A DNA stretch of 64,000 bases from Variovorax paradoxus (GTDB lineage Bacteria; Pseudomonadota; Gammaproteobacteria; Burkholderiales; Burkholderiaceae_C). The position numbers and the translations under genes are program-made. Shown piece after piece: positions 21,454 to 29,588 of the stretch. How positions within the stretch are numbered: the first letter of the stretch is position 1; the number at the start of each line of letters is the position of its first letter. The DNA lies in the NCBI RefSeq assembly GCF_029919115.1, contig NZ_CP123990.1:744001-808000 (forward strand), in the 5' to 3' direction. A model generated the notes under the pieces. It searched no databases. It was not told where the DNA came from and was given only the letters and a program-made list of their open reading frames with translations.

Positions 21454-21470
21454 AATTAACGTCGTTAATT
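21454..21470. promoter_or_regulatory. 17-bp AT-rich palindrome, possible operator
   Basis: AATTAACG, a central T, then CGTTAATT: a perfect inverted repeat in otherwise GC-rich DNA, lying just beyond the gene fragment and upstream (in plus sense) of nothing obvious. It could bind a small repressor or be the relic of a promoter. No T-tract terminator features. Confidence 0.4.
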
Positions 21471-21520
21471 GCCGCGTACTTGGGCTTGGACGGTCGAGCT
21501 TCAGGAGAGCAGGGGGCATG

Positions 21521-21543
21521 AAAAAGCCCGCACAAGGCGGGCT
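21521..21543 (-). terminator. Intrinsic terminator of the hicAB-linked unit
   Basis: On the minus strand AGCCCGC pairs with GCGGGCT around a 5-base loop and is followed by five T residues. It lies 20 bp beyond the stop codon of the 94-residue gene, ending the hicA-hicB-orf3 transcript. Confidence 0.85.
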
Positions 21544-21562
21544 CATCCCGGATTCCATGATC

Positions 21563-21847
21563 CTATTTCGGCTTGGCGACCCGAGCTGGTCGAGCCGGCT
21601 TCGCCGGGTTGACCTCTGCAGCATCAACTGTCAAAAAATTCGAAGCCGGAGCCGAACGCAGTCCAAGTGACTTCACGCCCATCATGGCTCCTGGCATCTG
21701 GGTGTCTGCCGAGGCACCAACCGCTCCAACGCCGATTGAGATCTCAACGGCGAGCTCGTACAGGCCTTCGTGTAGCCCGTGGTGTTTTATCAAAATCTCC
21801 GTGATTTCCTTCAGCGTATGAGGATAAATCTTAGTGGAGTTGGACAT
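21563..21847 (-). CDS. Unknown small protein overlapping hicB
   Basis: A 94-residue protein starting MSNSTKIYPHTLKEITEIL. An N-terminal helical part is followed by LHEGLYELAVEISIGVGAVG, a glycine-rich middle (PGAMMGVKSLGL) and a Pro/Ala/Lys-rich tail. I do not recognise the family. Its ATG (21847) lies 17 bases inside the end of hicB, so it is translationally coupled and the third gene of the hicA-hicB transcript; a terminator follows. A role as an accessory of the toxin-antitoxin pair is an inference from position only. Confidence 0.65.
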   Translation of the reverse strand: MSNSTKIYPHTLKEITEILIKHHGLHEGLYELAVEISIGVGAVGASADTQMPGAMMGVKSLGLRSAPASNFLTVDAAEVNPAKPARPARVAKPK

Positions 21848-22289
21848 CAACGCTCTCCCATCTAACCGGAGACGACGAAGTCGCGATGGCCTCGCTTACT
21901 TCCCCTTCGAGCACGATCCGATGAACGTGCTCCACCTTACGAGGGGTGCCATTGCGGGCGCTCACGTATTCATGGATTGCCTCCGCAACAACAGCGTTCA
22001 GCGATCTCTCATCGCTGGCCGCGAGCATCACTGCCGCCTTATGGCATTCCGGTTCGATGCGGACATTGAATTGTCCGGTGAAGCATTTCTGCGGCTCCTT
22101 GCCAATCGCTAGACAGGTCTCAACGTAGTCCTCGACCGCAGCCTCAAACTCCGCTTGTAGTTCCTTGGGCGTGCTCGCCTGATAGGTAACCAAGTCGGTC
22201 ACAAACATTAGCTTGCCGCGTAACACGCCGCGCTCGACGTCTACCTCGGCTGAGCCTTGATAGTCCTTGTACTTAAGGATGTTCGTCAT
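21831..22289 (-). CDS. hicB: HicB family antitoxin
   Basis: A 152-residue antitoxin. The N-terminal half (MTNILKYKDYQGSAEVDVER through LVTYQA) is the partial RNase H-like HicB domain that binds HicA. Residues about 72-110 (FNVRIEPECHKAAVMLA then SLNAVVAEAIHEYV) form a ribbon-helix-helix DNA-binding domain for autorepression. The C-terminal 40 residues are an extra tail of unknown role. The ATG at 22289 lies 7 bases after the hicA stop. Neutralisation of HicA and repression of the operon promoter are the known family roles. Confidence 0.9.
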   Translation of the reverse strand: MTNILKYKDYQGSAEVDVERGVLRGKLMFVTDLVTYQASTPKELQAEFEAAVEDYVETCLAIGKEPQKCFTGQFNVRIEPECHKAAVMLAASDERSLNAVVAEAIHEYVSARNGTPRKVEHVHRIVLEGEVSEAIATSSSPVRWESVDVQLH

Positions 22290-22296
22290 GGTGTAC

Positions 22297-22551
22297 TTAG
22301 ATAAGCCCGTAATCTCTGAGATGAGTAACGATGTCAACGATGCACCCTTTGTCCACATCTGGGGACGGGTGAGGCTCGTGACAAGAGATGATGGCCCCGG
22401 TAGCGGGGTGGTGGAACTTTCGACGAGAGCCCTTGCCGTTAAGCATGTCGTAGCCCAAGCCTTCGAGAACGGTCTTCAGTTCGTCCCACTTGAAATCTGC
22501 AGGAGGTGGTGTTCTGCACAGCTTCTCCAGCGCCTTTGCGTGTTTAGACAT
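22297..22551 (-). CDS. hicA: HicA family toxin (mRNA interferase)
   Basis: An 84-residue protein with the HicA double-stranded-RNA-binding-like fold: FKWDELKTVLEGLGYDM, then GKGSRRKFHHP (39-49), then CHEPHP and a final helix ending in LRDYGLI. HicA toxins cleave mRNA and arrest growth until bound by HicB. In many HicA proteins a histidine follows the GS; here the motif is GSRRKF, a common variant in the subtype paired with RHH-type HicB. It is the first gene of the unit; a palindrome 27 bases upstream may be the operator. Confidence 0.9.
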   Translation of the reverse strand: MSKHAKALEKLCRTPPPADFKWDELKTVLEGLGYDMLNGKGSRRKFHHPATGAIISCHEPHPSPDVDKGCIVDIVTHLRDYGLI

Positions 22552-22577
22552 AGCTTAATTCAGAACAGCCGAGCAGT

Positions 22578-22596
22578 GTAACTATTTTTTGGTTAC
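22578..22596 (-). promoter_or_regulatory. Possible hicA operator (GTAAC-N9-GTTAC)
   Basis: Five-base inverted half-sites flank a 9-base T-rich centre, 27-45 bases upstream of the hicA start. Ribbon-helix-helix antitoxins such as HicB bind short palindromes in their own promoter, which makes this a reasonable candidate. No clear -35/-10 pair was recognised. Confidence 0.35.
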
Positions 22597-22668
22597 TACG
22601 CACTGGCTTCTGCCGAAGTGAGTAGTTTCATAAGCTGAAATTCGAGCACTCTACAGCACGACCCTGTT

Positions 22669-22821
22669 TCAATCATCCATTTCGATGCTCCACCGGCTGA
22701 GGACTGTCTCCCGCTTTTGGATCCAGTGTGAGCCCGGACCGTAGGCCTCCAGCGCAGACTCAAGGATGATCTTCATGTGCCGCCTGAGGTACAAACAGCG
22801 ATTCTGATCAATGTGGATCAT
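22669..22821 (-). CDS. Possible 50-residue protein upstream of hicA
   Basis: A short frame not tied to any family: MIHIDQNRCLYLRRHMKII, then LEAYGPGSHWIQKRETVL and a stop at 22669. The residue mix looks like real protein and not a shadow, and both neighbouring plus-strand frames contain stops. However, its start codon is only two bases from the opposite-facing ATG at 22824, leaving no room for ribosome-binding sites or promoters for both. It may be a gene remnant. Confidence 0.35.
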   Translation of the reverse strand: MIHIDQNRCLYLRRHMKIILESALEAYGPGSHWIQKRETVLSRWSIEMDD

Positions 22822-22823
22822 CT

Positions 22824-23699
22824 ATGAGACGAGCATCCCTCACAACGAGAGATTTGTCGGAAGAGACCATCCGGCGGTTGAAGGATGAACTCTTCGAGGC
22901 GCGGCACGCTGTCATCGAATTGATGTCGCCAGGTGTGCGTAGCGTGCTGGACTCCCACTATCGATGTGTCTCAGCAAAGGACACCTACGCGTGGTTTGAA
23001 GACGTGATGGACGACTTGATCGAACTTGCAGAGGTGTTGCCCCCCGTCCCTTTTTACTTCGGACAGCGAGCAAATTGCCCGCTGTGTGGGTGCGGCCCAA
23101 ATTCGCCTTACGACGAGGGGTTTGCGCTGCCAGAAGGACTGCGGATGCACCTCCAAGGCAAAGGAAACGCGCGTCAATGCTCAGCGATGAAAGCAGCTTT
23201 GGCATTGGCGCGGAGCCACTGGGACGACAAATTCCACCCGCGCTGGTCGCCTGAACACGAAGCGGCGCAGGCTAAGGTTAAAGCGCGCCGCGGCAAAGAG
23301 ATTCAGTACTTGATCAGTCCGCATGTGGCTCCACGCTTGGTAGACGAAGGCATGTACCCCGGCCAAGTGCGAGATGCTGAAAGCTTAGCTTGGGCTGAGG
23401 CTCGACTAGTCGACCTCGGCTTTAAGTACGAGGCGGAAACAAGGGTCCGTGCGTATATCAGGGAAACCCCAAACGCCTGCGTGTATGCCGACCCGCGGCA
23501 GAGTGGCTCAATTTCGTTTGCTGTCCTGCTCAAGCCGATTCAAAAGGGGCTAAGTAGATCGGAAAGCAGGCGTGTTCCTATCGGGAGCTTTCGGATCCTA
23601 GACGGCCGAAAAAAAGATATTGAGAACAAGTTTGCCGCGGAAGTCGCGTCGGCAGTCAAAGAACTGGCGCCTCCACTGAAGCTGGTTGCCAGTGACTGA
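22824..23699 (+). CDS. Unknown island protein with a Cys/His cluster
   Basis: A 291-residue protein I cannot assign. Residues 85-119 hold CPLCGC, H109 and C119 (GLRMHLQGKGNARQC), a spacing consistent with one structural zinc site of C2HC type. The N-terminal 75 residues are helical and acidic. The C-terminal part has alternating strands (SGSISFAVLLKP, VPIGSFRILDG) and a final helix. There is no signal peptide. The start lacks a clear ribosome-binding site, so a later start is possible. It is the last gene before the right attachment repeat and its codon use is visibly less GC-biased than the flanking core genes. Confidence 0.65.
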   Translation: MRRASLTTRDLSEETIRRLKDELFEARHAVIELMSPGVRSVLDSHYRCVSAKDTYAWFEDVMDDLIELAEVLPPVPFYFGQRANCPLCGCGPNSPYDEGFALPEGLRMHLQGKGNARQCSAMKAALALARSHWDDKFHPRWSPEHEAAQAKVKARRGKEIQYLISPHVAPRLVDEGMYPGQVRDAESLAWAEARLVDLGFKYEAETRVRAYIRETPNACVYADPRQSGSISFAVLLKPIQKGLSRSESRRVPIGSFRILDGRKKDIENKFAAEVASAVKELAPPLKLVASD

Positions 23700-23709
23700 T
23701 CGCGTCATT

Positions 23710-23718
23710 TGCGGAACG
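23710..23718. repeat. Candidate integrase arm site TGCGGAACG at right end
   Basis: Third copy of the 9-mer seen near the left end, 43 bp inside the right repeat. Presence at both ends of a tRNA-bounded element is what arm sites of a tyrosine recombinase would look like. Confidence 0.4.
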
Positions 23719-23761
23719 CTTGGCGCGATGTTGGCGAGCACTATCGCCAAACGCGGCTGAG

Positions 23762-23822
23762 AATATGGTGCCCGGGGCCGGAATCGAACCGGCACACCTT
23801 TCGGTGGGGGATTTTGAGTCCC
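23762..23822. repeat. Right attachment repeat within tRNA-Leu
   Basis: 61 bases identical to 18899-18959, covering the tRNA 3' portion from the anticodon arm to CCA plus four bases downstream. Recombination within this block would excise the element. Confidence 0.95.
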
Positions 23823-23850
23823 CTGCGTCTACCAATTTCACCACCCGGGC
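23766..23850 (-). tRNA. tRNA-Leu (anticodon CAA)
   Basis: An 85-base tRNA with a long variable arm, as expected for leucine. Acceptor ends GCCCGGG and CCCGGGC pair, the anticodon loop reads CTCAAAA (anticodon CAA, decoding UUG), the T loop is GGTTCGATTCC, and CCA is encoded. It serves as the integration target of the island: its 3' portion is repeated at 18899-18959. It is divergent from cysM, whose start is 43 bp away. Confidence 0.97.
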
Positions 23851-23892
23851 AGGGTTCTGAACGAAGCCCAAAATTATGGCACAGTGGCTGCC

Positions 23893-24795
23893 ATGAATTA
23901 TCCGACGATCGAAGACGCCATCGGCAAGACCCCCCTGGTGGCACTGCAACGCATCGACGCCGCCGAAAACGCCAAGCGCGGCAACGTGATCCTCGGCAAG
24001 CTGGAAGGCAACAATCCCGCGGGTTCGGTCAAGGACCGGCCCGCGCTCTCGATGATCAAGCGCGCCGAGGAGCGCGGTGAAGTCAAGCCTGGCGACACGC
24101 TGATCGAAGCCACCTCCGGCAACACAGGCATTGCGCTGGCCATGGCTGCGGCCATCAAGGGCTACCGCATGGTGCTGATCATGCCGGAGGACCTGTCCGT
24201 GGAACGCGCCCAGACCATGAAGGCCTTCGGCGCCGAGCTGGTGCTCACGCCCAAGAGCGGCGGCATGGAATACGCGCGGGATCTCGCCGAGCAGATGGTG
24301 GCGCAGGGCAAGGGAAGGGTGCTCGACCAGTTCGCCAACCCGGACAACCCGCGCATCCACTACGAAACCACCGGCCCCGAGATCTGGGCCGACACCAAGG
24401 GCAAGATCACACACTTCGTGAGCGCCATGGGCACCACCGGCACCATCACCGGCGTTTCGCGTTTTCTCAAAGAAAAGAACCCCGCGGTGCGCATCATCGG
24501 CGCGCAGCCCGCCGAGGGCTCGCGCATTCCGGGCATCCGCAAATGGCCGGCCGAATACCTGCCCAAGATCTACGACGCGAGCCGGGTCGATGAAGAAATC
24601 AGCGTGAGCCAGGACAACGCAGAAGAAATGTGCCGGCGCCTCGCGCGCGAAGAGGGCATCTTCGGCGGCATTTCTGCGGCCGGTGCGCTGTGGGTGGCGC
24701 TCGAGGTCGCAAAAAGGGTCGAAAACGCCACCATCGTGTTCGTGGTGTGCGACCGCGGCGACCGGTATCTCTCGACCGGCGTGTTCCCCGCCTGA
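23893..24795 (+). CDS. cysM: Cysteine synthase B
   Basis: A 300-residue PLP enzyme that makes cysteine from O-acetylserine and sulfide, and S-sulfocysteine from thiosulfate. NPAGSVKDR (41-49) contains the Schiff-base lysine K47, and SGNTG (75-79) contacts the substrate and cofactor. The CysM type is indicated by its short length and by PAEGSRIPGIRKWP. The ATG at 23893 matches the family N-terminus; a GTG at 23884 is in frame. The Nudix and TusA-like genes follow on the same strand with tight spacing. Confidence 0.92.
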   Translation: MNYPTIEDAIGKTPLVALQRIDAAENAKRGNVILGKLEGNNPAGSVKDRPALSMIKRAEERGEVKPGDTLIEATSGNTGIALAMAAAIKGYRMVLIMPEDLSVERAQTMKAFGAELVLTPKSGGMEYARDLAEQMVAQGKGRVLDQFANPDNPRIHYETTGPEIWADTKGKITHFVSAMGTTGTITGVSRFLKEKNPAVRIIGAQPAEGSRIPGIRKWPAEYLPKIYDASRVDEEISVSQDNAEEMCRRLAREEGIFGGISAAGALWVALEVAKRVENATIVFVVCDRGDRYLSTGVFPA

Positions 24796-24804
24796 CAGAA
24801 ATCC

Positions 24805-25383
24805 ATGCCCCATCCCAAGTTTTGCCAGGCCTGCGCCACGCCGCTCGAATGGATCGCGTTGATGGAAGACGGCGGCGCCAAGGAGCGCCTGCGCTGCCCC
24901 AACTGCGGCCATACCCATTGGAACAACCCCACGCCCGTGCTCGCGGCCATCGTCGAATACCGGGGGCAGGTGCTGCTGGCGCGAAACGCCGCCTGGCCGG
25001 TGAAGATGTACGCGCTGATCACCGGCTTCATGGAGGCCGGCGAAACGCCTGAAGAAGGCATTGCGCGCGAGGTGAAGGAAGAAACCAACCTCGACGTGAG
25101 CGCAACCAAGCTCGTGGGCGCGTACGACTTCCAGCGCATGAACCAGATCATCATCGCGTACCACGTGGTGGCCGATGGCGAAGTGAAGCTCTCGCCCGAG
25201 CTGCTGGACTATCGCCTCTACGACTTGCCCGATCTCAAGTGCTGGCCCGCCGGCACCGGCTACGCGCTGGCCGACTGGCTGCGCACGCGGGGACACGAGC
25301 CGGTGTTCTTTACCGCTGCCGAAAACGAAGAGCGGCGACGCGGCCTGAACTTGCCGCCCGAGGAGCCGAAGCATGCAAATTGA
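24805..25383 (+). CDS. Nudix hydrolase with N-terminal zinc ribbon
   Basis: A 192-residue protein. Cysteines 7, 10, 31 and 34 (FCQAC and CPNCG) form a zinc ribbon, and residues 74-96 (GFMEAGETPEEGIAREVKEE) are a complete Nudix box. The zinc ribbon plus Nudix arrangement recalls NudC-type NADH pyrophosphatases, but the NudC SQPWPFP signature is absent, so the substrate is not clear. It begins 9 bp after cysM and overlaps the TusA-like gene by 11 bp, implying one transcript. Confidence 0.85.
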   Translation: MPHPKFCQACATPLEWIALMEDGGAKERLRCPNCGHTHWNNPTPVLAAIVEYRGQVLLARNAAWPVKMYALITGFMEAGETPEEGIAREVKEETNLDVSATKLVGAYDFQRMNQIIIAYHVVADGEVKLSPELLDYRLYDLPDLKCWPAGTGYALADWLRTRGHEPVFFTAAENEERRRGLNLPPEEPKHAN

Positions 25384-25600
25384 TCGTGAACTCGACACGC
25401 GGGGCCTGAACTGCCCGCTGCCCATTCTCAAGGCCAAGAAATCGCTCAACGACATGGCCAGCGGCCAGTTGCTGAAGGTGGTGTCGACCGACCCGGGCTC
25501 GCTGCGCGACTTTCAGGCTTTTTCGCGGCAGACAGGCAACGAACTGGTCGAGCAGCAGACCGTCGGCAGCGATTTCATCCACGTGCTGAAGCGGCGCTGA
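25373..25600 (+). CDS. TusA/SirA family sulfur-carrier protein
   Basis: A 75-residue protein with the family CPxP motif, NCPLPILKAKKSL, where C14 is the persulfide-carrying residue. Such proteins relay sulfur, for example to tRNA thiolation or molybdenum-cofactor synthesis. It overlaps the Nudix gene by 11 bp and shares a unit with cysM, which suggests a sulfur-metabolism role. I do not name it tusA because several paralogues usually exist. A terminator follows. Confidence 0.9.
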   Translation: MQIDRELDTRGLNCPLPILKAKKSLNDMASGQLLKVVSTDPGSLRDFQAFSRQTGNELVEQQTVGSDFIHVLKRR

Positions 25601-25626
25601 GCAGCAGCAAAGCTGACCGGCAATAG

Positions 25627-25650
25627 AAAAGGGCCCCGCAGGGCCCTTTT
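25627..25650. terminator. Bidirectional intrinsic terminator
   Basis: AAAAGGGCCC and GGGCCCTTTT form a perfect 10-bp stem around a CGCA loop between the convergent TusA-like gene and galU. T-rich sequence continues to 25659 on the plus strand. Confidence 0.93.
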
Positions 25651-25658
25651 TCTTTCTT

Positions 25659-26549
25659 TCAGAGCTCCAGGCTCTTGAGGTATTCGCGGAATTGCGCGCC
25701 CACTTCGGGGTGCGCCAGCGCAAGCTCCACCGAGGCCTGCAGAAAGCCTTCCTTGCTGCCGCAGTCGTAGCGGATGCCCTTGTAGGCATAGGCGTAGACC
25801 GATTCCTTCTTCATCAACGACGCGATGCCGTCGGTGAGCTGGATCTCGCCGCCCGCACCCTTGGGCTGGTTGCGGATTTCCTCGAACACGCCGGGCGTGA
25901 GGATATAGCGGCCCGCCACGCCGAGGCGCGAAGGTGCCTTGTCCGGCGATGGTTTTTCGATCATGCGGTCGACCTTTACGAGGTCGTCGCCGATGGATTC
26001 GCCCGCCACGATGCCGTAGCGCTTCACGTGCTCGAGCGGCACTTCCTGCACCGCAAGCACCGATGCGCCCAGCTTGCCGAAGGCAGCCGTCATCTGCGCA
26101 AGCACAGGCGCTCCGCCCACCGGGCCGACCATCAAGTCGTCGGCCAGCAGCACGGCAAAAGGTTCGTTGCCGACCAAGTGCTCGGCGCACAGCACTGCAT
26201 GGCCAAGGCCCAGCATGCGCGGTTGGCGCACATACGAGCAGGTCATGTCGTCGGGCATGACCGAGCGCGCAATGTTGAGCAGCTCGTGCTTGCCGCTGGC
26301 CTCGAGCTGGCTCTCGAGTTCGTAGGCGGTGTCGTAGTGGTCTTCGATGGCACGTTTGTTTCGGCCAGTTACGAAAATCATGTCGCGAATGCCCGCCGCG
26401 TAGGCTTCCTCAACCGCATATTGGATGAGTGGCTTGTCGACAACCGGCAGCATTTCCTTTGGCTGCGCCTTGGTGGCGGGCAGAAAGCGGGTGCCGAAAC
26501 CTGCAACAGGAAATACGGCCTTGCGGATGCGTGTCGAGGGAGTGGGCAT
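25659..26549 (-). CDS. galU: UTP-glucose-1-phosphate uridylyltransferase
   Basis: A 296-residue nucleotidyltransferase making UDP-glucose from UTP and glucose-1-phosphate for envelope polysaccharides. The N-terminal [20 protein letters not shown] loop binds the nucleotide, and [15 protein letters not shown]-like IEKPSPDKA and YDCGSKEGF follow. Length matches E. coli GalU. The ATG at 26549 fits the family N-terminus; a TTG two codons upstream is in frame. It lies downstream of valS on the same strand after a hairpin (26599-26625). Confidence 0.95.
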   Translation of the reverse strand: MPTPSTRIRKAVFPVAGFGTRFLPATKAQPKEMLPVVDKPLIQYAVEEAYAAGIRDMIFVTGRNKRAIEDHYDTAYELESQLEASGKHELLNIARSVMPDDMTCSYVRQPRMLGLGHAVLCAEHLVGNEPFAVLLADDLMVGPVGGAPVLAQMTAAFGKLGASVLAVQEVPLEHVKRYGIVAGESIGDDLVKVDRMIEKPSPDKAPSRLGVAGRYILTPGVFEEIRNQPKGAGGEIQLTDGIASLMKKESVYAYAYKGIRYDCGSKEGFLQASVELALAHPEVGAQFREYLKSLEL

Positions 26550-26598
26550 GGACAAATTGGGCGTCGGTTCGTTCAGTTGAAGAATAAGGTTTTACAGT

Positions 26599-26625
26599 CA
26601 ACGGCGGCGCAAAAAGCCGCCGTTG
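26599..26625 (-). terminator. Hairpin between valS and galU
   Basis: A perfect 10-bp inverted repeat, CAACGGCGGC and GCCGCCGTTG, around a 7-base A-rich loop. It lies 32 bp beyond the valS stop and 50 bp before galU. It has no T-tract after the stem, so it may be an mRNA-stabilising or partly terminating structure. Confidence 0.5.
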
Positions 26626-26656
26626 CCATGCTAAACCTTGCCCCGCCCCAAGTGTG

Positions 26657-29554
26657 TCAGCCGAGGCGCCTAAGCTGTTCGCGCAGCCGTTCAAGCATGG
26701 CCGTGAAGTCAGCCAGACGTTTACGTTCCTGCTCGATGACCGCTGGCGGTGCCTTGGCCACAAAGGCCTCATTTCCGAGCTTGCCGTTCACTTTGAGGAT
26801 CTCGCCCTCGATGCGAGCAATTTCCTTGCCGATTCGCGCCCGCTCGGCGGCCTTGTCGATTTCCATGTGCAGGCAAAGCCGCGTGGTGCCAACCACCGCC
26901 ACGGGGGAGGCTTCGGCTGCCGCCGACCACGAAGCCTCGTCGTCGAAGACCTTCACTTCCTTGAGCTTGGCCAGTGCCTGGAGCACCGGTGCCGCATCGC
27001 GCAGGAAAGCCGCGCCTTCGGCATCGTCGGCCACCGCGTAAAGGGGCAGGCGCACCGCGGGCGACACGTTCATTTCGCCTCGCAGCGTGCGGCAGGCGTC
27101 GACCAGCGCCTTCAGCCGCCCCACATGCGCTTCGGCCGCTTCGTCGATCTTTTCGGGCTGGCTCTTGGGATAGGCCGCCACCATGATCGATTCGCCCTCG
27201 CGCCCCGCCACCGGCGCCACTTTTTGCCAGAGCTCTTCGGTAATGAAGGGAATCACCGGGTGTGCAAGCCGCAGCAGCGCTTCGAGCGTGCGGATCAGCG
27301 TGCGGCGCGTGGCGCGTTTTTGCGAATCGTCGCCGGTCTGGATCTGCACCTTGGCAATCTCCAGGTACCAGTCGCAGAACTCGTCCCACGCAAACTGGTA
27401 GATGGCGTTGGCCACGTTGTCGAGCCGGTATTCCTCGAAGCCCTTGGCCACCTCGGCCTCGACGCGCTGCAGCTGCGAGGCAATCCAGAAGTCGGCGCGG
27501 CTGAACTTCAGGTAGCCGTGGGCCGGGCCGCCCACTGCGCACTCTTCCTTCGTGTGCTCGCGCAAGCCGCAATCCTGGCCTTCGCAATTCATCAGTACGA
27601 AGCGCGTGGCGTTCCAGAGCTTGTTGCAGAAGTTGCGATAGCCCTCGCAGCGCTTGCTGTCGAAGTTGATGCTGCGGCCCAGCGACGCGAGCGAAGCGAA
27701 GGTGAAGCGCAGCGCATCGGCGCCGAAGGCCGGAATGCCGTCCGGAAATTCTTTCTGCGTGTTCTTGCGCACCGCGGGTGCGGTCTCGGGCTTGCGCAGG
27801 CCCTGCGTGCGCTTGTCGAGCAGCTCGGGCAGCGCAATGCCGTCGATCAGGTCGACCGGGTCGAGCACGTTGCCTTCGGACTTGCTCATCTTCTTGCCCT
27901 GGGCATCGCGCACCACACCGTGGATGTACACGTCCCTGAACGGCACCTTGCCGGTGAAGTGCTTGGTCATCATGATCATCCGGGCGACCCAGAAAAAGAT
28001 GATGTCGAAGCCCGTGACCAGCACGCTCGAAGGCAGGTAAAGCTCCAGGTCCTTGGTCTTTTCGGGCCAGCCGAGCGACGAGAAGGGCACCAGCGCCGAC
28101 GAATACCAGGTGTCGAGCACGTCTTCGTCGCGGCGCAGCTTCTTGCCCGGCGCCTTTGCTTGCGCCTCCGCCTCGTCGTGCGCCACGTACACATTGCCTT
28201 CGTCGTCGTACCAGGCCGGAATCTGGTGGCCCCACCACAGCTGGCGCGAAATGGTCCAGTCCTGGATGTTTTCCATCCAGTGGTTGTAGGTGTTGACCCA
28301 GCTCTCGGGCACGAAGCGCACCTCTCCGGTCTTCACCACGTCGATGGCCTTCTGCGCGATCGACCGGCCGTCAGCGCCCGGGCGGGTCATGGCCACGTAC
28401 CACTGGTCGGTGAGCATCGGCTCGACGATGGCGCCCGAGCGCGCGCAGCGCGGCACCATCAGCTTGTGCTTCTTCACCTCGACCAGCAGGCCGAGCGCAT
28501 CGAGGTCGGCCACGATGGCCTTGCGCGCGACGAAACGGTCCATGCCGCGGTACTTCTCGGGTGCGTTGTCGTTGATGGTCGCGTCGAGCGTCAGGATGCC
28601 GATCAGCTCCAGCTTGTGGCGCTGGCCCACGGCGTAGTCGTTGTAGTCGTGCGCGGGCGTCACCTTGACCACGCCGGTGCCGAATTCCTTGTCCACGTAG
28701 TCGTCGGCAATGATGGGAATCAGACGGTCCACGAGCGGCAGCTTCACGCGCTGGCCAATCAGGTGCTTGTAGCGCTCGTCTTCGGGGTGCACCATCACGG
28801 CCGTGTCGCCGAGCATGGTTTCGGGGCGGGTGGTGGCAACGGTGAGCGTGCCGCTTCCGTCTTCGAGCGGATAGGCAATGTGCCAGAGCGAGCCGTCTTC
28901 CTCTTCGCTTTCCACTTCGAGGTCGCTCACCGACGTCTTGAGCACCGGGTCCCAGTTGCCCAGGCGCTTGCCGCGGTAGATCAGGCCTTCTTCATACAGA
29001 GAGACGAAGGTCTGCGTGACCACCTTCGACAGGTCTTCGTCCATGGTGAAGTATTCGCGGCTCCAGTCGACCGTGTCGCCCAGGCGGCGCATCTGGCCCG
29101 TGATGGTGTTGCCGCTCTTTTCCTTCCACTCCCACACCTTGGCGACAAAGTTCTTGCGTGCCTCGGCGGGCGTGGGGCCCATGTCGTGGCGGCTGATCTT
29201 TTGTTCCTGCAGCTGCCGCTCCACCACGATCTGCGTTGCAATGCCCGCATGGTCGGTGCCCGGCAGCCACAGCGTGTTGTCGCCCTTCATGCGGTGGTAG
29301 CGCGTGAAGCTGTCCATAATCGTGTGGTTGAACGCATGCCCCATGTGCAGCGTGCCCGTCACGTTGGGCGGCGGCAGCTGGATGGCGAAGGAATCGGCGC
29401 CTTCCTTGGGCTGTTGGGTGCCGCGGAAGCCGGCCTTGGCATAGCCGCGTTTTTCCCACTCCGGGCCCCAGTGCGCCTCGATGGCGGCGGGTTCGAACGA
29501 TTTGGACAGGCTGTCCAGTCCAGGTTGGGCGGTGGGAGTGGTGGATTCGCTCAT
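26657..29554 (-). CDS. valS: Valyl-tRNA synthetase
   Basis: A 965-residue class I aminoacyl-tRNA synthetase. The first signature is HMGH (70-73) after PPPNVTGTL, and KMSKS lies at 555-559. The CP1 editing domain, with [10 protein letters not shown] and [12 protein letters not shown], removes mischarged threonine. The C-terminal coiled coil (about 900-965) is typical of bacterial ValRS and interacts with tRNA. I use the ATG at 29554; a GTG at 29575 is in frame. The leader contains a 20-bp palindrome. It is divergent from yaaA. Confidence 0.96.
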   Translation of the reverse strand: MSESTTPTAQPGLDSLSKSFEPAAIEAHWGPEWEKRGYAKAGFRGTQQPKEGADSFAIQLPPPNVTGTLHMGHAFNHTIMDSFTRYHRMKGDNTLWLPGTDHAGIATQIVVERQLQEQKISRHDMGPTPAEARKNFVAKVWEWKEKSGNTITGQMRRLGDTVDWSREYFTMDEDLSKVVTQTFVSLYEEGLIYRGKRLGNWDPVLKTSVSDLEVESEEEDGSLWHIAYPLEDGSGTLTVATTRPETMLGDTAVMVHPEDERYKHLIGQRVKLPLVDRLIPIIADDYVDKEFGTGVVKVTPAHDYNDYAVGQRHKLELIGILTLDATINDNAPEKYRGMDRFVARKAIVADLDALGLLVEVKKHKLMVPRCARSGAIVEPMLTDQWYVAMTRPGADGRSIAQKAIDVVKTGEVRFVPESWVNTYNHWMENIQDWTISRQLWWGHQIPAWYDDEGNVYVAHDEAEAQAKAPGKKLRRDEDVLDTWYSSALVPFSSLGWPEKTKDLELYLPSSVLVTGFDIIFFWVARMIMMTKHFTGKVPFRDVYIHGVVRDAQGKKMSKSEGNVLDPVDLIDGIALPELLDKRTQGLRKPETAPAVRKNTQKEFPDGIPAFGADALRFTFASLASLGRSINFDSKRCEGYRNFCNKLWNATRFVLMNCEGQDCGLREHTKEECAVGGPAHGYLKFSRADFWIASQLQRVEAEVAKGFEEYRLDNVANAIYQFAWDEFCDWYLEIAKVQIQTGDDSQKRATRRTLIRTLEALLRLAHPVIPFITEELWQKVAPVAGREGESIMVAAYPKSQPEKIDEAAEAHVGRLKALVDACRTLRGEMNVSPAVRLPLYAVADDAEGAAFLRDAAPVLQALAKLKEVKVFDDEASWSAAAEASPVAVVGTTRLCLHMEIDKAAERARIGKEIARIEGEILKVNGKLGNEAFVAKAPPAVIEQERKRLADFTAMLERLREQLRRLG

Positions 29555-29568
29555 GGGGAGAATGCAAA

Positions 29569-29588
29569 ACGGCACCCGCGGGTGCCGT
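29569..29588. repeat. 20-bp perfect palindrome in valS leader
   Basis: ACGGCACCCG followed directly by CGGGTGCCGT, 15-34 bases upstream of the valS start. It has no T-tract. It could be a protein-binding site or an RNA hairpin controlling valS; T-box elements are not expected in this phylum. Confidence 0.6.

Larger units (their letters stand above)
18899..23822. mobile_element. Degenerate tRNA-Leu-integrated mini-island (about 4.86 kb)
   Basis: Two copies of a 61-bp perfect direct repeat bound this segment. The right copy is the 3' part of an intact tRNA-Leu gene; the left copy is its displaced remnant. Tyrosine recombinases commonly integrate at tRNA 3' ends and leave exactly this pattern. 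Inside are lower-GC genes with irregular spacing: a helical-repeat/HEPN pair, a broken integrase, a gene fragment, hicAB plus an overlapping gene, and a Cys/His protein. The integrase is truncated and frameshifted, so self-excision is unlikely. Each end also has copies of the 9-mer TGCGGAACG, candidate recombinase arm sites. Confidence 0.9.

Noticed and set aside
21148..21459. 103-codon plus-strand frame near the integrase
   Set aside because: The composition (Arg/Ser/Cys-rich) is that of a shadow frame; a different frame here has protein-like sequence.
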